Both the position numbers and the translations under genes were made by a program. Under the pieces are notes generated by a model. That model made no database searches. It was not told the DNA's origin and worked only from the letters and a program-made list of their open reading frames with translations. From Prinia subflava (lineage: Eukaryota; Chordata; Aves; Passeriformes; Cisticolidae), in contig NC_086254.1 in NCBI RefSeq assembly GCF_021018805.1, forward strand, positions 4,265,001-4,329,000: a DNA stretch of 64,000 nucleotides, given 5' to 3'. Shown here one piece after another: positions 53,801 to 64,000 of the stretch (its first letter is position 1; every line of letters begins with the position of its first letter).

Positions 53801-56800
53801 CCTGCCTCCAGAACATGCAGGAAGCTGCATTTTGTCCTGCATTCTGGGACAGGGCTGAAGTAAGCTGTCATCAAAATGTCAACAGGGCAAGGAGTAGGGA
53901 TTAGCTCAGGTCTGAGCTCAGGAGGCTGTAATTTCCCCAGACATAGCAAATCAGTAGGAAAACAACAACAACCACAAAGCAACTTTACAACAGGTTTGGA
54001 CAGACCTCCTAAGCAATGATTTGCACAAAGTTAAATTTCAACAAATTGAGAAAAAAAAATCAGTAGTTTTTCATTTCGTATGTCTTTCATCTGGCCTTTT
54101 CTCCTTCACTACATTCTTATATTTTTTTTAAATCCCATCTTGTCTCCCTTTTCACCCAGTATGGATTATTATCTCCCCTCACCTTTTCTTTCCCCTAAAG
54201 ACCTCTCTTCCTCGAAACAGAAACCACAGGAAACCCCAAATACTCCTCTTTTCAGCAAGAAACCAAATGCAAGCCTTGAACTGGCATCATATAAAGCTGG
54301 TGAAAAACTGACAGGCAGAACACCCAGAAGCAACAATTTCCTTGCTCATCCACATTCTATCTGGCCCAGGGCTTTATCTAATCTGCTGCTTGTTGCTCTC
54401 AGAAATGGGTTTCTGATGATGCAAGTCCCCTACAATTTCCTGGAGCCTCTCTGTGGTACTCTGTGTGTTGGGCATGGTTTGGCTGCTCATCTCCAAAGTG
54501 CCCCCTGTGCACAGCCCTCAGCAAATGCCCTGGCACACAGAGCAGCATCCCTGCTGCTTCTGCTCCTCTCTGCCCTCTCCTACTCATCCCCAGCTCCACC
54601 ACAATGCCCTTTCCTCAGTTTCCCATTTTCTCCTATTTTTAAGTTCTCCCACCTCTTTTCACCCTCTCAGACAATACTGAGCTCCACACCCACCTCTGCC
54701 AGAGCCTCCTCAAAATCCAAAGCATCCTGTGCTTAGCAGAGCCTCCCTCCCCCGAGCAGGGCCAGCTCCTACCCCTCACACTGGATGTGTTTTACCTACA
54801 GAGGCACTCCAGGAGGGGAGAGTGAAGAGCTGCCCTGGATGTGCCCTTTTCCCTTCACCCCTGGCTCTGGGCAGAGCCGTGGCCTCACCTCCTTCTGCAG
54901 CAGGTTCCACTCGGTCTCGCTGACCAGGCGGTACCCGCTGGGGGACACGTAGGCGCTTTCCACGCCCTGGGTGACACTGGAGAGCAGGGAAGCAGTCTCC
55001 TCTTGCTCTGGTGTCATTGCTTTGATTGCTTTCTCCTGATCTTTGGTCAACATGAACCCGCTGGGCATCTGCAGGGATCCGAGGGAAGCCGTATCAAAGT
55101 TCTCAGACACTGAGTCTGCTCCTACAAGTGGTCCAAAATCTGACTCATCCAGGTTCCCAGCAGATTTTGCTTTGTTGTTGTATCCTAAAGCTTTGGACTG
55201 TAGGGATCCAGACGTGCCCAGGCTGTCTGTTGACTGTGCTCTCCTTAGTCCATCTTTAAACACATCAGTGTCTGCTTTGTTGAAGGATTCGCCAGAAGAA
55301 AGAAGCAAGTCTGCATCCAGGGAATGGACTGAGCCATGGGTGCTATTCACATGCACCTGGAATTGAAAAATCAAGGAATAAAAAAATTATTTACTCCATT
55401 TTAGAGGCACGGGAGGAATGCTGGACACTAATTATTACAAATGGCAGATGTAAGTTTCGATTTCTTTGGCAAGAACATCTACTCTCTAAGTTTGAGGTCA
55501 CAGAGGAAGGTGCAGAGAACTGAAATGAACCAGCTAAAATTCAAAAACAAATAAAACAAGTAAAAAAAGTCTTCTGTGAGACCACCTTCCTGCCAGACAA
55601 GCAGGACACAGTCACCTTCCATCTTCCAATATTCAAGGGAAGATGCTTCTCCTGAAGAGATGCACTTACAACATCCCCTCTACAACAAGATCTACACAAC
55701 AGAAGGCAGATACTCCACTAGCAAAAGGAAATTCAGAAGCCTTTCATAAAACAAAACACTTTGCATTAACACAAATATAAATGGAGAAAAATTTAAATAA
55801 ATACTTAAAATCTACTCTTTACTGACAAGTGTGTGTTGATCTTTTATTTTTCTCTTCTGCTTTGAGTGTCTGAAAAAAATACCAAAATATTTTCTTCACA
55901 AGATTATTTGTACATAAAGTAAAAAGGAAAGGGAAAAGGCTCAGCTTAGACACAAAGGTATCCTGGGGAATGTCAGCACCAAAAACCACACAAATTGTCC
56001 TGTGATGTGTATCAGGCACATGGAGCCTCCTGATCTATTTTTGTTTTTTGTAGCACTGAAAAGAGAGCAGTAATGCTTTATTTAAAAAGCACATGACTGC
56101 TTTCAAAATACCTTCCAAAATATTATGCACTTCTGCTTTGCCATTAGACACATAAGGAAGTAACACTGGAACCAGCCTCTTGAGAAAAATTATCATTTCT
56201 GAAATAGGTCCAGAGACTAGCAGGCTGCTGGCACTTCTTATAAAAGCTTGTAACCTGCAATATCTATAAATATTATGTACTACTGTTTTATGACTGTTGT
56301 AAATGCCTTGTTTTAATAATTTTTAGATGTAATATTTACATTTGCATGTATATATAGGTTCATAATAAAAAAGTCAAGACAATATAGACTTACATAAAAC
56401 TGCATTTTCAGGCCACAGCTGTTCTGTGATAACCAAAACAATATTAACAAATCATCTCTTTGTATTGCAAACTGCCCAAGAGAGAAGGTCTTGGAAGTTA
56501 TAACAAATTATAACAAGCTGTAAGAACTGATGAATAATATGATTGATTACAACATATAAAACATATTCTGGACAGCTAAAAAGGTCATAAATAACAAACC
56601 AAACACATATACAAACCCAAAGCACTCTGAAAATCATGCTCCTTCTCAAAATACAAATTTTCCACTATGTATAAATCTTAGAATCAAATGAATATTGTGA
56701 ATGATGGACTAAAGAAAATGCTATGAACTGAGATTAAAGAAAACATCAGAAGATAAATTTTTGTTCCTCACTAATGTGCCTCATTTGCATATCTGGACAT

Positions 56801-59800
56801 GGAAGATACAAACAATATTTGAAACAGAAAGGGACTGTAGGCTAAAGAGTAGAACTAGATCCCAGCTACATTTAGATCTCATGATTCTGAACATCTTTCT
56901 GCATTCTGAACTGTTATAAATCCTGGTTAAATATAAAGGAATTAAAAAAGGAATTTATAAATATAAAAGGAATTCGGAATACATATATGAAAGTATATCC
57001 TTTTTTTTCCCTTCAAAAATGATAAAAAAACAGGCAAAACACTGGCTCACTCTGAAAATTCTCATGTCTCTTGAAGGTTAAATAAGTTCCTGTATCACAA
57101 AAACTTGGTGGGGTTTTATTAATTTTTTCTTCACTTGACTCACAAAACCAAAAGGGACCCTGAGAAATGATAAGTACAGAATTCATCAATTTGGTTAGCA
57201 AAGCAGCTACAACACTCTTACTGAATGTTCAGATATAATTGGCTTAATCCTGAACATTTAGATGTGTTAGAAAGTGCTTAGAAATCCCAAGAGAATCTAG
57301 CAGCAGTTAACCTCCAGAATGCAAAATGTAAATTACCATTTTTAATGGCACGTCTCAGGATGGTGCAGTATTGTCTTCTAATCTTAATTAGGATTTATAG
57401 ATTCAACTGCAACGCCGAGGATTTTTTATTGCCTAATAAGATGAGAAGCTACAGAGAATAGAGGGCTGTAACTTTGCATTTGTATCTGCAGTGAACACCC
57501 CGAGGAATGCCCAAGTGCAAGTGAAAGATTCTATTGTTTTACCTCTTCATTAGAGAGCTGGGTAGGGGTTTCCTCAGGGGCCAGAGAACATGAAGCCTTT
57601 GTTTCATCATCTGAATCTTTTTGCTTCTCCTCCTTTCTCTTGCTCAGCCTTTGCTGATCATCTTCTTCCTAAAAATCGATGGTCAATAGAGCATACACAG
57701 AAAACAGGGTTCAATTTTGCCATAGGAGTCATGACATCAGCTTTCACAATAAACTCAGCTACAAAGAAGCCACTCAAAAGGATTATTTTGGTTAAAATCC
57801 AGTGGTTATCACATAAATATTCTTTTAATTAATAAATATAGTGTTCATTTCACAAGGCACCCAAACTGACTTAAGTGAGAACTTACTTTGAAAGTTTAGT
57901 AGCTGATTATCTGGAATGATTTTATTCAAAAAGCATATTACCTAGTTTAAAATTCTAATTATAAAGATTAGCAAGTAATGAAACTAGCTGGTACACTGGC
58001 TGTTGCATAGAATATAAATATATAACACATCTACACCCCCAAAGGAGCCATTAACAGCCATTACTCAAACATGAACATTAAAAAAAAGTGAAACAGAAAG
58101 TGCCTTGATCACTAAATGATGGAATTTAAGGAATCAAGAAAAAAACATAATAGATGACTATTAAGTCATAAGTATGTACAATCACTTGCATAAGAGAATT
58201 TAAAATGAAAGTCCTAATCTATGCCTAAGATTTGTACTCAAAGACTGAAAAAACCTAGAAAGAAGTGAAACTTGCTGACATCCTTAACCCTGATATTTTG
58301 TATCATAGATTGCTATTTCTTCCTCCAAGATTAATTTCTGGATATTCTTACCTTTTCATTTAACCATTGGCAGCATTAGAGCTCCCACACAGACCAATAT
58401 TAAAATACTTGTCCAAATGGGTCTGTTCTAAGTGCCACTGTCATTCAGAAAGGAGATTTCAGCTAAAACTGTCAGTTCTCATTTTTTGAGCTATTACCAT
58501 ACTGGTCTGCATCGTGTGATTTTCACACCTATTACACCACAGTGACCCTACAGTATCACAGAAAGAGAAAAGAGGAAAGGTGCAGGTAACCTGGTCCTTT
58601 TTTTTCAGCTCTTCCACCTGCCGGAGCTGCTCCGAGGTGAGCACAATCTCCATCCTCTGCATGTCCCTCATCAGCAGCCTCTGGGACTCCAGGAACTGGT
58701 CATTGGCTTTCTGCCACGTGTGCTTCAGCTGGTTGTGCTGCTGCCTCTCTTGCTCTAGGAGATGGCAAACTATGCAAACAGAGAGAAAATTCTGCTGAGC
58801 CACAAGTGTTTAAATCTTTCCCAAACAGAAGCATTTTCAGCAATGAAAAGAATTACTGGTCTAATCAAGAACAGTCAGGCTTTGTTCAACAACTATTTAG
58901 GTTAATAATGTCTTATTTCAAATACCATTTTCTTAATTTTCAAACTTGGCTTGTGATTAGGGATGTATTACTGACAGTTCAAGATTTCCCAGTGAGGAAG
59001 ACGAATGCCTCAACTTCATTCATGAATTCTAAGTTTTGGGGCTTTTTTAGTGCTGGGTTCAGCAGACTGTCTCCTACATCCCTATTTACTCCTGATTTTC
59101 ACTCCTCTGCAGTGACCCTGGGCTGCAGTGCCCTACAGGGATATTTCACACTCACTCCAGCACTGCTACACCTCAGGGAGTAAGGTCTATACATTATGGA
59201 AATAATGCTCAGAATTATGACAAATACAACACACACCTAAAATCACTTCAGCAAGAATGAAGCTTGCAATGCTTTAAGAACTCAGCAGATATTCAGCAAC
59301 AAGCCTTGAGGGAATGAATGGCTCTGTTGTTTTTCTGTCATAATGGAACTCCACATTCAATTCTTCTGCAAACATTTTATGGCCTTTCACATTTAAAAGT
59401 GCTGCTTCCCTCTCCCAATTTCTTTTAACAGAGTTCCAGTAAGAAATGATAAAAGAAGTCACAGCTCCACTGGGTTTTTCAGCCTCAGTGGAAGAGAGAC
59501 AAAGGACTATTGTTAGGTAGGTACCTTCATGCAGCTCCTTTCTCAACTTCTCTGCATCTTCTTGCAGGACTGATTTTTGTGTGTTGAGAACAGCCACATA
59601 CATCTCCAAGTCTGTCCTACACGACTTCTCAGCTTCTAAATAATGGTTCAGTTCTTTAACCTGAATAAAAAGAAGGAAATAACCAGCTCAGTGGGGGAAC
59701 ACTCTCAGACATTTCCTTTTTGTTAGAAGTTATAGTGCTGCCTGTTCAGGTAATGTATGGGTGCTGAAGGACCAGTTCATTGCAGAAATCACAAATATTC

Positions 59801-61114
59801 AACTACCAGTGTGTAAGTAGTGCTTGTATTTACTTCTGGATAAGTTCCTCATTAAAACTCTGCTAAGTCAAACCTATCAGTGTATCACAGTTACAACAGC
59901 TGGATCACAGCAGCAGCACTGAGCACAGAGATGGTGAAAAGGGAAATATCTCAGGAAAGCAGACAGTGAAGTGATCACTTCACTGTGAAGTAATCAGTGA
60001 TGATAGCCAGGATCTAAATAGCTGATGAGTGCTGATTAGCCAAGAACTCCTTAGTTCAAAATAGAGCAATCACAGTAGTCAGAAAAAATGACCATGAGGC
60101 AAGCTTGAAGTAAACCTAAAAAGAGAGAGAGCTCGGGGACAGACAAGGAAAAAAATTTTCCAACCCATGAAAGAATGTTGTAAAAAGGAAAAACTATCAA
60201 CAAAGCACAATTATATCAGGAAATACTGAAGGAATAGATTTGGTGTGGGGTTTTTTTTTTGTTTGTTTGGGGTTTTTTTAATAGCAAAGCTAACAAAGAA
60301 CTGACATGAGTGTCCTGCAGAATCTCCAGTGAGAACCTTTTAAGCCAGGGTTACATAAAGATCTGTTAGATGTGATGCTTGGAGAAATGGATCCCATTTT
60401 GGAACAAGGAACAAATCGAAAGATTTTTCATGGCACTATTCAGTTTTATGGTTTGCTGAGTCAGAAATCACAGGAGGTTTTATCTTAGAGAAAGCCAAAG
60501 CCTTCAGGCAATTCCTAACTGGCTGCACAGAGCTGCTGTTCATCTTCCTCAGCACAGCCAGGGCTCAGGACAGCCTTGGGCTGTGACTGCCACTGATGGT
60601 GGGGACAGATTTCCTGCCCTAGGACTCCAAACCTTCCATCTGCTACCCTTTAAGCCTTTCAGATGGGAAAGTCTGACTTTGTGGCTCCAAGTGTGACAAT
60701 AACCCAAGGCCAGTTGGTTGGGAGAGGTGCAAAGCAGATATTCTAGAGCTTTTTCTGTTACTAGTAGACCTGGAGCTGTATAATTTATTCTAAACCCAGA
60801 TCCCACACGCATGCTAAACTCTCAAAACAGAAAGATGCAAAATGTTTTTAGGCCAAACATGACATTTGAGCTACAGGAGACAAGAAGGGCATGAAGAGTT
60901 TCCCAATACACCTTTTTCTCTCTTACAAAATTTGACTTGTCTGCATCAAACTAGCACGCTGCAAAACATAAACCAGGATCCAGTTAGAGCTCCACCTCAC
61001 CTCTGAGGCTGCTTTGAGTTTTTCTTCAGCTTCTGCCAGTTTCTCCTTTAGGGCTGCAATCTCTTTCTCCATGGGCATCACAACCGAGCGCAGCTTCTCG
61101 GCATCTTCCTGAGC
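44838..61114 (-). CDS. RABEP1: Rabaptin-5 (RABEP1), C-terminal four fifths; 5' exons outside the window
   Basis: Fourteen coding exons in transcript order: 61001-61114, 59525-59660, 58591-58769, 57543-57668, 54889-55356, 53205-53309, 52367-52483, 51104-51202, 49537-49677, 48669-48858, 48326-48381, 47789-47887, 46863-46979, 44838-44939. They join in frame to about 680 residues; human Rabaptin-5 has 862, so about 180 N-terminal residues (the Rab4-binding part) lie beyond 64000. Rabaptin-5 is a coiled-coil effector that pairs with Rabex-5 to sustain Rab5 on early endosomes and also binds GGA and gamma-adaptin ears. The large exon 54889-55356 holds HSLD and DESD, the reported caspase-3 cut sites, and FGPLV, the ear-binding motif. 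Later exons hold heptad-rich coiled coil including CDMCSNYEKQLQGIQ, and the Rab5-binding C terminus ends RAILNDTKLTDINQLPET. It is convergent with NUP88. Confidence 0.96.
46655..46717. repeat. AT-rich direct repeat, 2 x 24 bp, 39-bp period
   Basis: Two identical 24-base copies (46655-46678 and 46694-46717) containing 'aatatcatagtaggaata', separated by 15 AT-rich bases. They lie in the RABEP1 intron between exons 46863-46979 and 44838-44939. Confidence 0.85.
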
Positions 61115-64000
61115 CTGAAGTTAAGACAATAAATTGTAACACATCACCAGGATTTTCACAACAGTTCCCATTACTGGAGACATTTGGAGAAAATCTCTAC
61201 ATGACCAAAAAAAAGCTGACTAAACTTCCACTTTGAATGCTCATCTTACTGCTATTTATTTAGCTCAGCAGCCTTCTCTGTGACAATGGAGTGATTTTAC
61301 TGCACTTACAGAAGGCAACTAAATTTGAAATCTATGTATGTGTTAAGCCACAAATATCTGTTATAAAAGAAAATGTTAGCTGTTAAAAAGTCTATCACTC
61401 GTGATGACTGAGAGAAAATGTATGGATCAAGCATTTAAAAAAATTTTTTTAAAACTTCTCCATTATTAAAGGCCTAACTGTCCCACAGGCTGCTGCCACG
61501 TAGCACATATGAAAAAAAACCAAAAGAAGTGCACGATGAGGTACTGGCCATGCAGTTACTTACTCAAAAATTAAAAGCAAATGGAGCTGCACAGTAATGC
61601 CTAGTGTAGCTCAGTTCTCTTTTAGAATATGAATTTTCAACTTTACTACTGATGCAGCATCAGGTTTTGGTGTTACTGTACTGTATATTTCAAACTATAT
61701 ATAGACAATTTATCCCATGATTTCTTTCAAAAAGTAGTTCTGAGAAGATCAAAGAGCAGCAGAATTAGAGGACTGTTTCAAGGAAAGGAAGGGGAAAAAA
61801 AAAAGGAAAGACAGGTAAAAATAGCAAGAATTAAAATGAGAAATCGCACTCAGGGTTCAAAATGTGTGGCCCTGACATCACCATTTCTTAAAAGCTCTGC
61901 CTTTCCTTCAGGGATGAACTACAGATTTTCCAAGTGAAAGCAGCAGCTCCCAGAGACTCCCCAAGAGCCAGCAGAACACTCCAACACTCACTGCAGTAAA
62001 ACTCTCCAAGGCACAGAGAACTCCAGCATTCTAATTTGGGCTGGCTTTGTGCATGGGGCTCAGAAAGCTCAGCTGTTCTTCTGCTGAAGAACTCAGCAGG
62101 GGAGGGAGGGCAGGGAACTGTGCCCCAAAGCTGAGTTTCAAAAGATGACACCTTTCATAACCTCATCAGCAAAGACAGACAGTAAATGATAACAGTCTGG
62201 TTTGAAAACTAGACTAGAATGCAGGTTTCAGAGGTTACTCATTTGCCTTTCGGTTTCTGGTGAGCTTTTTGACAACTGTTTTCTGAGCAAGACTTTCAGG
62301 AAGAGAAATAGAAAAATATTTTTAACCACTGAAGTTTTCTAACTTAAAATTAATAGACAAAATAAAAGGTTACTGCAATACCTGTCAATTATATAAACAC
62401 TATACCTGTCAATTAAATAAACACTACCATTTTAAAGCTTTACAGAAAATTCTAAACACAACACAAAATTAAATTTCTTTACATTTCATTTATTTCTGCT
62501 ACGTTTTGTCACTGCTGGAGTACCAATAAAAACCATGAGGAAAGCAAGGGATGTCACCTGGCAGTGAATTCAATACCAGGGACATGTGACTGTCACACAA
62601 ACTCAGACCCTGGTGCTTGCAGCCAGCAACTCAACAGTCACATTTTTCAAACAGATGGGAGCAGGAGTTCCACTTTCAACATCGCTTTATATCTCATTTA
62701 TCATATCAGTTCTTTTCCTTTAATTATAGTTAGCTATAGCTTGTTTATATAGACTAAATACAGCCCCACATTATTTTGTAATTATTCAGGATAAATGCAG
62801 CAATATTTCACTGCCAGCCTGGTTTCACATGGCTCACCACAGAATATAGAGCAACAAATGTGTCTGTGTTGGAACCAAGCAGTTCAGAGAACCAGTCAGG
62901 AAATACTCTGAAAGCAAAACCAGACTGTGAATGGCAACCAACTGCAAAGACAAAACTGTTATCACATTCCACATAGAGAAAAATTACTCCAGCTTTTACT
63001 GCTTGGTAAACAGAGCTGAAGTTTGACACTGTGGTTGCAACATATTGTAAGGATCCCTATTAAAGGTCAGTGTGATCTTGAGTTAAACACTCAGAACAGC
63101 CTCTCTCTGCTAACAAAAGGAGTGCTGGGCCCTGGCTCTGCTCTTGGACATAAAGCAGAATTACTGAGACTCCAAAATAGAGGTTAAAGCTCCACTCAAC
63201 CTTTTAATAAAATGAGAATATCTGTTGTGTTGAAAAATGCTACTTAAAGATACTGTCACATGTGGCAAGAGGTGCCACAACACCAAATTTCCTGTGCTAA
63301 GAGTTGTTATTCAGACTTACAGAGGTGTGATCCCTAAAGTGTTTTTTTCTAACTTTACATTAAACTTAACTTGGCGTCAACAGTTTTACACATGATCAGC
63401 TCATCTTTACTCACTCCTTAACCAAAAACCAAGCACCCAAACCACTTCTGCCCCAGCCAACCTGCTTCTCCCAGCACAGGGCCTGCAGAACACACTGAGG
63501 GACCTGCAGACCACAGCAGGAAATGACTCCATGCAGAGATAATGCCAGAAATTAGTCCAAGTCATTTTCTGAGGAATAAACACCTCACTGGAGAAATCCC
63601 AAGTAATGTTATACCTGAGCTTGTTCCTTAAAATGAGACAAGAGGAAAGCATACAGACACAATTTGAAGATTTCTCTTTAAAGCAGGACTAAACCATTTA
63701 AAAGTCCTCTAAATTTATCCTACTGTTCTTCACCATTACCAACAAAAATAGCTGTATATCAGACTTTATGGCCAACTCTGTCACAAAAATCTGATTACTG
63801 TCCCCTTCCAACTTCCCCTCTCCTGACTAATAAGCACAATTCTTAACAGGAGCCTTGTACTTCCCTGCTCTCTCTGTACACAAAATACCTGCTCTGCAGA
63901 CTTCTGCTACTCAGAGTTTGACACAACTGTGCTAAGAAGAGTATATATATATTCATCACAGCTCTAACAGCAAAAGAGATCCCTTCCTGAACAGAAAATG
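61115..64000 (-). other. RABEP1: RABEP1 intron running off the right edge
   Basis: Upstream of the 61001-61114 exon I find no further Rabaptin-5 exon up to the edge of the window. The sequence is AT-rich with no recognised transposable element. Confidence 0.6.
62379..62426. repeat. Tandem 24-bp duplication in a RABEP1 intron
   Basis: Two adjacent 24-base copies (62379-62402 and 62403-62426), each beginning 'tacctgtcaatta', with a single mismatch. Confidence 0.9.

Noticed and set aside
61115..64000. Further RABEP1 5' exons in the right margin
   Set aside because: No splice-flanked frame with Rabaptin-5 N-terminal character was found; the open frames there are short and lack coiled-coil composition.

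Overview
The window is vertebrate nuclear DNA, most probably from a songbird. Coding sequence is cut into short exons with GT-AG introns. CR1 LINE 3' fragments are scattered through it, and one solo LTR resembles the ERV LTRs common in passerines. Gene bodies are compact. All exon coordinates were derived by hand from splice signals, frame continuity and recalled vertebrate protein families; no alignment was run.

Left to right: intergenic DNA with CR1 scraps (1-4600); MIS12 (-), a kinetochore subunit with an uninterrupted coding region (CDS 5568-6200); a divergent promoter with seven CCAAT boxes; DERL2 (+, 6705-10124), an ER-associated degradation factor; DHX33 (+, 11998-20900), a DEAH-box RNA helicase; a tandem array of 11 tRNA B-box-like units; C1QBP (+, 22996-27066), mitochondrial p32; RPAIN (-, 27786-30893), an RPA import factor, convergent with C1QBP; a 164-bp bidirectional promoter with an exact 49-bp duplication; NUP88 (+, 31058-40842), a nuclear pore subunit; and RABEP1 (-, 44838-61114, Rabaptin-5), whose 5' exons lie beyond the right edge. 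This is the order of human 17p13.2 (RABEP1-NUP88-RPAIN-C1QBP-DHX33-DERL2-MIS12), so it is a conserved syntenic block of housekeeping genes and not a functional operon. The reading frame stays open through every exon of all seven genes, so none looks like a pseudogene.

The most interesting non-coding signals are: (1) two consecutive U12-type introns flanking exon 4 of DERL2; (2) the 11-copy, 29/30-bp minisatellite at 22589-22916, each copy carrying a perfect RNA polymerase III B-box match on the minus strand just upstream of C1QBP; (3) the duplicated ZNF143-like plus CCAAT promoter module between RPAIN and NUP88; (4) the MIS12/DERL2 CCAAT array; (5) two long polypyrimidine tracts inside introns; and (6) a repeat of about 100 bp occurring twice in DHX33 introns. 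No phage, CRISPR, operon-like or defence system is present.
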